DNA from: Candidatus Brevibacterium intestinigallinarum
GTDB lineage: Bacteria > Actinomycetota > Actinomycetes > Actinomycetales > Brevibacteriaceae
Direction: 5' to 3'
DNA length: 6,228 nucleotides
Assembly: GCA_019117325.1 (NCBI GenBank)
Contig: DWZY01000111.1
Span: forward strand, 1-6,228
Shown here: positions 4,925 to 6,228 of the stretch, piece by piece
Layout: every line of letters starts with the position of its first letter
How positions within the stretch are numbered: position 1 is the stretch's first letter
Made by a program: the position numbers and the translations under genes
Notes under the pieces: generated by a model
The model's input: only the letters and a program-made list of their open reading frames with translations
Database searches by the model: none
Told to the model about the DNA's origin: nothing

Positions 4925-6140
4925 AGGATCCTGGTGACGCTTTGTGGGGGTGCGATAACTGTCCCACTGAGGACAGTCGACCGAGCACCAATGCGATCCG
5001 GATGACGAAGGCGGACCGCGATTCGGTCGGATCGTGTCCGATGAGGCCGGTGATCTTCTTGAGCCGGTACCGGACCGTATTGGGGTGGACGTGGAGCGAC
5101 CGTCCGGTCGCCTCGAGCGATCCGCCGTGATCGAGGTAGGCGGTGACGGTCTCCAGCAGACTGCCGCTGCCGGCCGCCAGCGGCGCGAAGACTCCGTCGA
5201 TGAGCGCCGCGACGGCGCTGTCGTCACCGGCGATCGCGCGCTCGGGCAGCAGCTGATCGGCGTGGACGGGTCGGGGAGTCGACTGCCAGGCGGATGCGGT
5301 CCGCAGCGCCCACAGGGCGGAGGCCGCCGAGGTCCCGGCCTCCGCCAGCGCGGAGACCTCGGGTCCGACGACGACGTCCGACGGGCCGTAGTAGTGGGAG
5401 AGGGCGAGTGCTGCGGCCTCGAGGTCGTCGGCACCGCCCAGGACGATGAGCAGCCGGTCGTCGTGCACTCCCACGAGGACGTCCTCCGCCCAGCGCCGTG
5501 CTGCGCGGCGGATCTCCGAGATGCTCTTGTGCGCCGAGCGGCGCGGGGCGCGGCCGATGAGCACGGCGACACGGCCCTGCGACTGCCAGCCGAACGCCGC
5601 CGAGCGGCTGGCCAGCTCGTCGACGGAGTCGCCGCGGACCAGTGCGTCGATGACCATGGCCTCGAGGCGAGCGTCCCAGCTGCCGCGGGCCTCGGCGGCA
5701 CGGGCGTAGATGTCTGCGGCGGCGAAGGCGACTTCGCGCGAGTAGACGAGGACCGCTTCCTTGAGCTCCGGCTGCTCCTGCGGCTGCGCGAGATCCGGGA
5801 CGCGCTCCTCCACGACCTCGACGACGACCCGCAGCAGCTGGAGGGTCTGCTGGAGCGACACGGAGCGGACCAGCTCGCGGGGTGCGGAGCGGAACACGTC
5901 GAGGACGCCGCGCAGGGGGGTGGAGGGGTCCTGGTACCAGGCGATGAACGAGGAGATGCCGGACTTCGCGACGACGGACACCCATTGCTTGTCCGCGGGG
6001 TCCATGCCCCGGAACCAGCCGAGCTGCGCCTCGAGCCGCTGCGTCACGACCTTCCCCAGGTGCTCTTCGCGGGACTGCAGTCTGCGCGCGGTGTCCGCGC
6101 GGCCGGAGGTGCCCCGCCGGGGTGATGTGGAAGCCAGCAT
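4923..6140 (-). CDS. fasR: PucR-family transcriptional regulator of fatty acid synthesis, FasR-like
   Basis: This is a DNA-binding regulator immediately upstream of fabDHPF. The 405-residue product has an N-terminal region (about 25-180) predicted mainly helical, a central region (about 185-300) resembling the degenerate CdaR/GGDEF-like domain of PucR proteins, and a C-terminal PucR helix-turn-helix at about 341-365. The last contains GGSLEATGRSL and HPNTVRYRLKKI. Family knowledge: the Streptomyces coelicolor protein in the same position, FasR, activates fabDHPF. The same role is inferred here from position and architecture. I start at the ATG at 6140 because a TAGTGT -10 lies 7 nt upstream, fitting a leaderless mRNA. 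The in-frame GTG at 6149 would add 3 residues but falls inside that hexamer. Neither start has a Shine-Dalgarno. There is no membrane segment or kinase-receiver domain, so the signal is probably a cytosolic ligand. Confidence 0.88.
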   Translation of the reverse strand: MLASTSPRRGTSGRADTARRLQSREEHLGKVVTQRLEAQLGWFRGMDPADKQWVSVVAKSGISSFIAWYQDPSTPLRGVLDVFRSAPRELVRSVSLQQTLQLLRVVVEVVEERVPDLAQPQEQPELKEAVLVYSREVAFAAADIYARAAEARGSWDARLEAMVIDALVRGDSVDELASRSAAFGWQSQGRVAVLIGRAPRRSAHKSISEIRRAARRWAEDVLVGVHDDRLLIVLGGADDLEAAALALSHYYGPSDVVVGPEVSALAEAGTSAASALWALRTASAWQSTPRPVHADQLLPERAIAGDDSAVAALIDGVFAPLAAGSGSLLETVTAYLDHGGSLEATGRSLHVHPNTVRYRLKKITGLIGHDPTESRSAFVIRIALVLGRLSSVGQLSHPHKASPGS

Positions 6141-6147
6141 GAGGGTC

Positions 6148-6153
6148 ACACTA
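6148..6153 (-). promoter_or_regulatory. Putative -10 element of fasR (leaderless)
   Basis: The minus strand reads TAGTGT, preceded by GA exactly as in the tRNA-Asn promoter. It is followed by 7 nt and the ATG at 6140. No TTG-type -35 is seen at 16-18 nt. Confidence 0.45.
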
Positions 6154-6228
6154 TCGTCTGCAGAGCCCTACTGCGTTGTAGACACCCGACAACGTGAGAG
6201 TTTTCCTCCGGGTCTGGAGACACCGCGG
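6154..6228. other. Upstream region of fasR, no gene seen
   Basis: These 75 bases reach the window edge. I see no coding frame of its own. AGACACC occurs twice in direct orientation (6180-6186 and 6218-6224), 38 bp apart. GTCTGGAGAC (6212-6221) is a short near-palindrome. Whether the next gene is divergent or codirectional cannot be told from this window. Confidence 0.5.
6174..6194. repeat. Inverted repeat upstream of fasR (candidate operator)
   Basis: CGTTGT (6174-6179) and ACAACG (6189-6194) form a perfect 6-bp-arm inverted repeat with a 9-nt spacer. It lies 21-41 bp upstream of the putative fasR -10, covering the -35 region. The centre-to-centre arm distance of about 15 bp suits a dimeric regulator. 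Autoregulation by FasR is a guess. Confidence 0.4.

Noticed and set aside
5034..6125. Plus-strand 363-codon frame and minus-strand alternative frames over fasR
   Set aside because: Low-complexity products with no domain. The fasR frame carries the PucR helix-turn-helix.
1..6228. Mobile element, CRISPR array, toxin-antitoxin or defence system
   Set aside because: No transposase or integrase motifs, no regularly spaced repeats, and no small two-gene modules. The tRNA 3' end shows no duplicated attachment site within the window.

Overview
The window comes from a high-GC actinobacterium (Actinomycetota). The sequence is GC-rich throughout and codon third positions are strongly G/C. It carries a type II fatty acid synthase cluster in the order fabD-fabH-acpP-fabF, preceded by a PucR-type regulator resembling Streptomyces FasR. 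That layout suits lineages that build fatty acids with discrete FASII enzymes, such as streptomycetes and Micrococcales, rather than the FAS I-based corynebacteria and mycobacteria. I cannot name the genus from this window.

Layout, left to right. Positions 1-850 hold most of a multi-spanning membrane protein of the drug/metabolite transporter (EamA-like) type on the minus strand; its C-terminus runs off the left edge. A 160-bp divergent gap follows, then a complete tRNA-Asn(GUU) at 1011-1083 on the plus strand with its own promoter and a strong 15-bp hairpin terminator. A second, 17-bp hairpin at 1191-1227 closes the fatty acid cluster arriving from the right. Everything from 1247 to 6140 is on the minus strand and reads, in transcription order, fasR (6140-4923), fabD (4872-3952), fabH (3926-2925), acpP (2813-2562) and fabF (2485-1247). 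The remaining 6154-6228 is the upstream region of fasR and contains an inverted repeat.

How the genes work together. FabD moves malonyl from CoA to the acyl carrier protein AcpP. FabH condenses a starter acyl-CoA with malonyl-ACP to begin a chain. FabF carries out the later condensations. FasR is the likely local activator. FabG, FabZ/HadAB, enoyl reductase and acetyl-CoA carboxylase are not here and must be encoded elsewhere. All catalytic residues expected of the three enzymes, and the carrier-protein serine, are present, so nothing looks decayed.

Regulatory reading. The genes heading transcription units (the transporter gene, fasR and possibly fabD) lack Shine-Dalgarno sites but have -10-like hexamers 5-7 nt before the start codon, which suggests leaderless mRNAs. 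The internal genes fabH, acpP and fabF have recognisable Shine-Dalgarno sites. acpP appears to have its own promoter overlapping the fabH stop codon, a structured leader, and a 14-bp hairpin between it and fabF. Together these could raise ACP output relative to the enzymes. I see no mobile element, CRISPR array, defence gene or undescribed protein system here; the points worth following up are regulatory.
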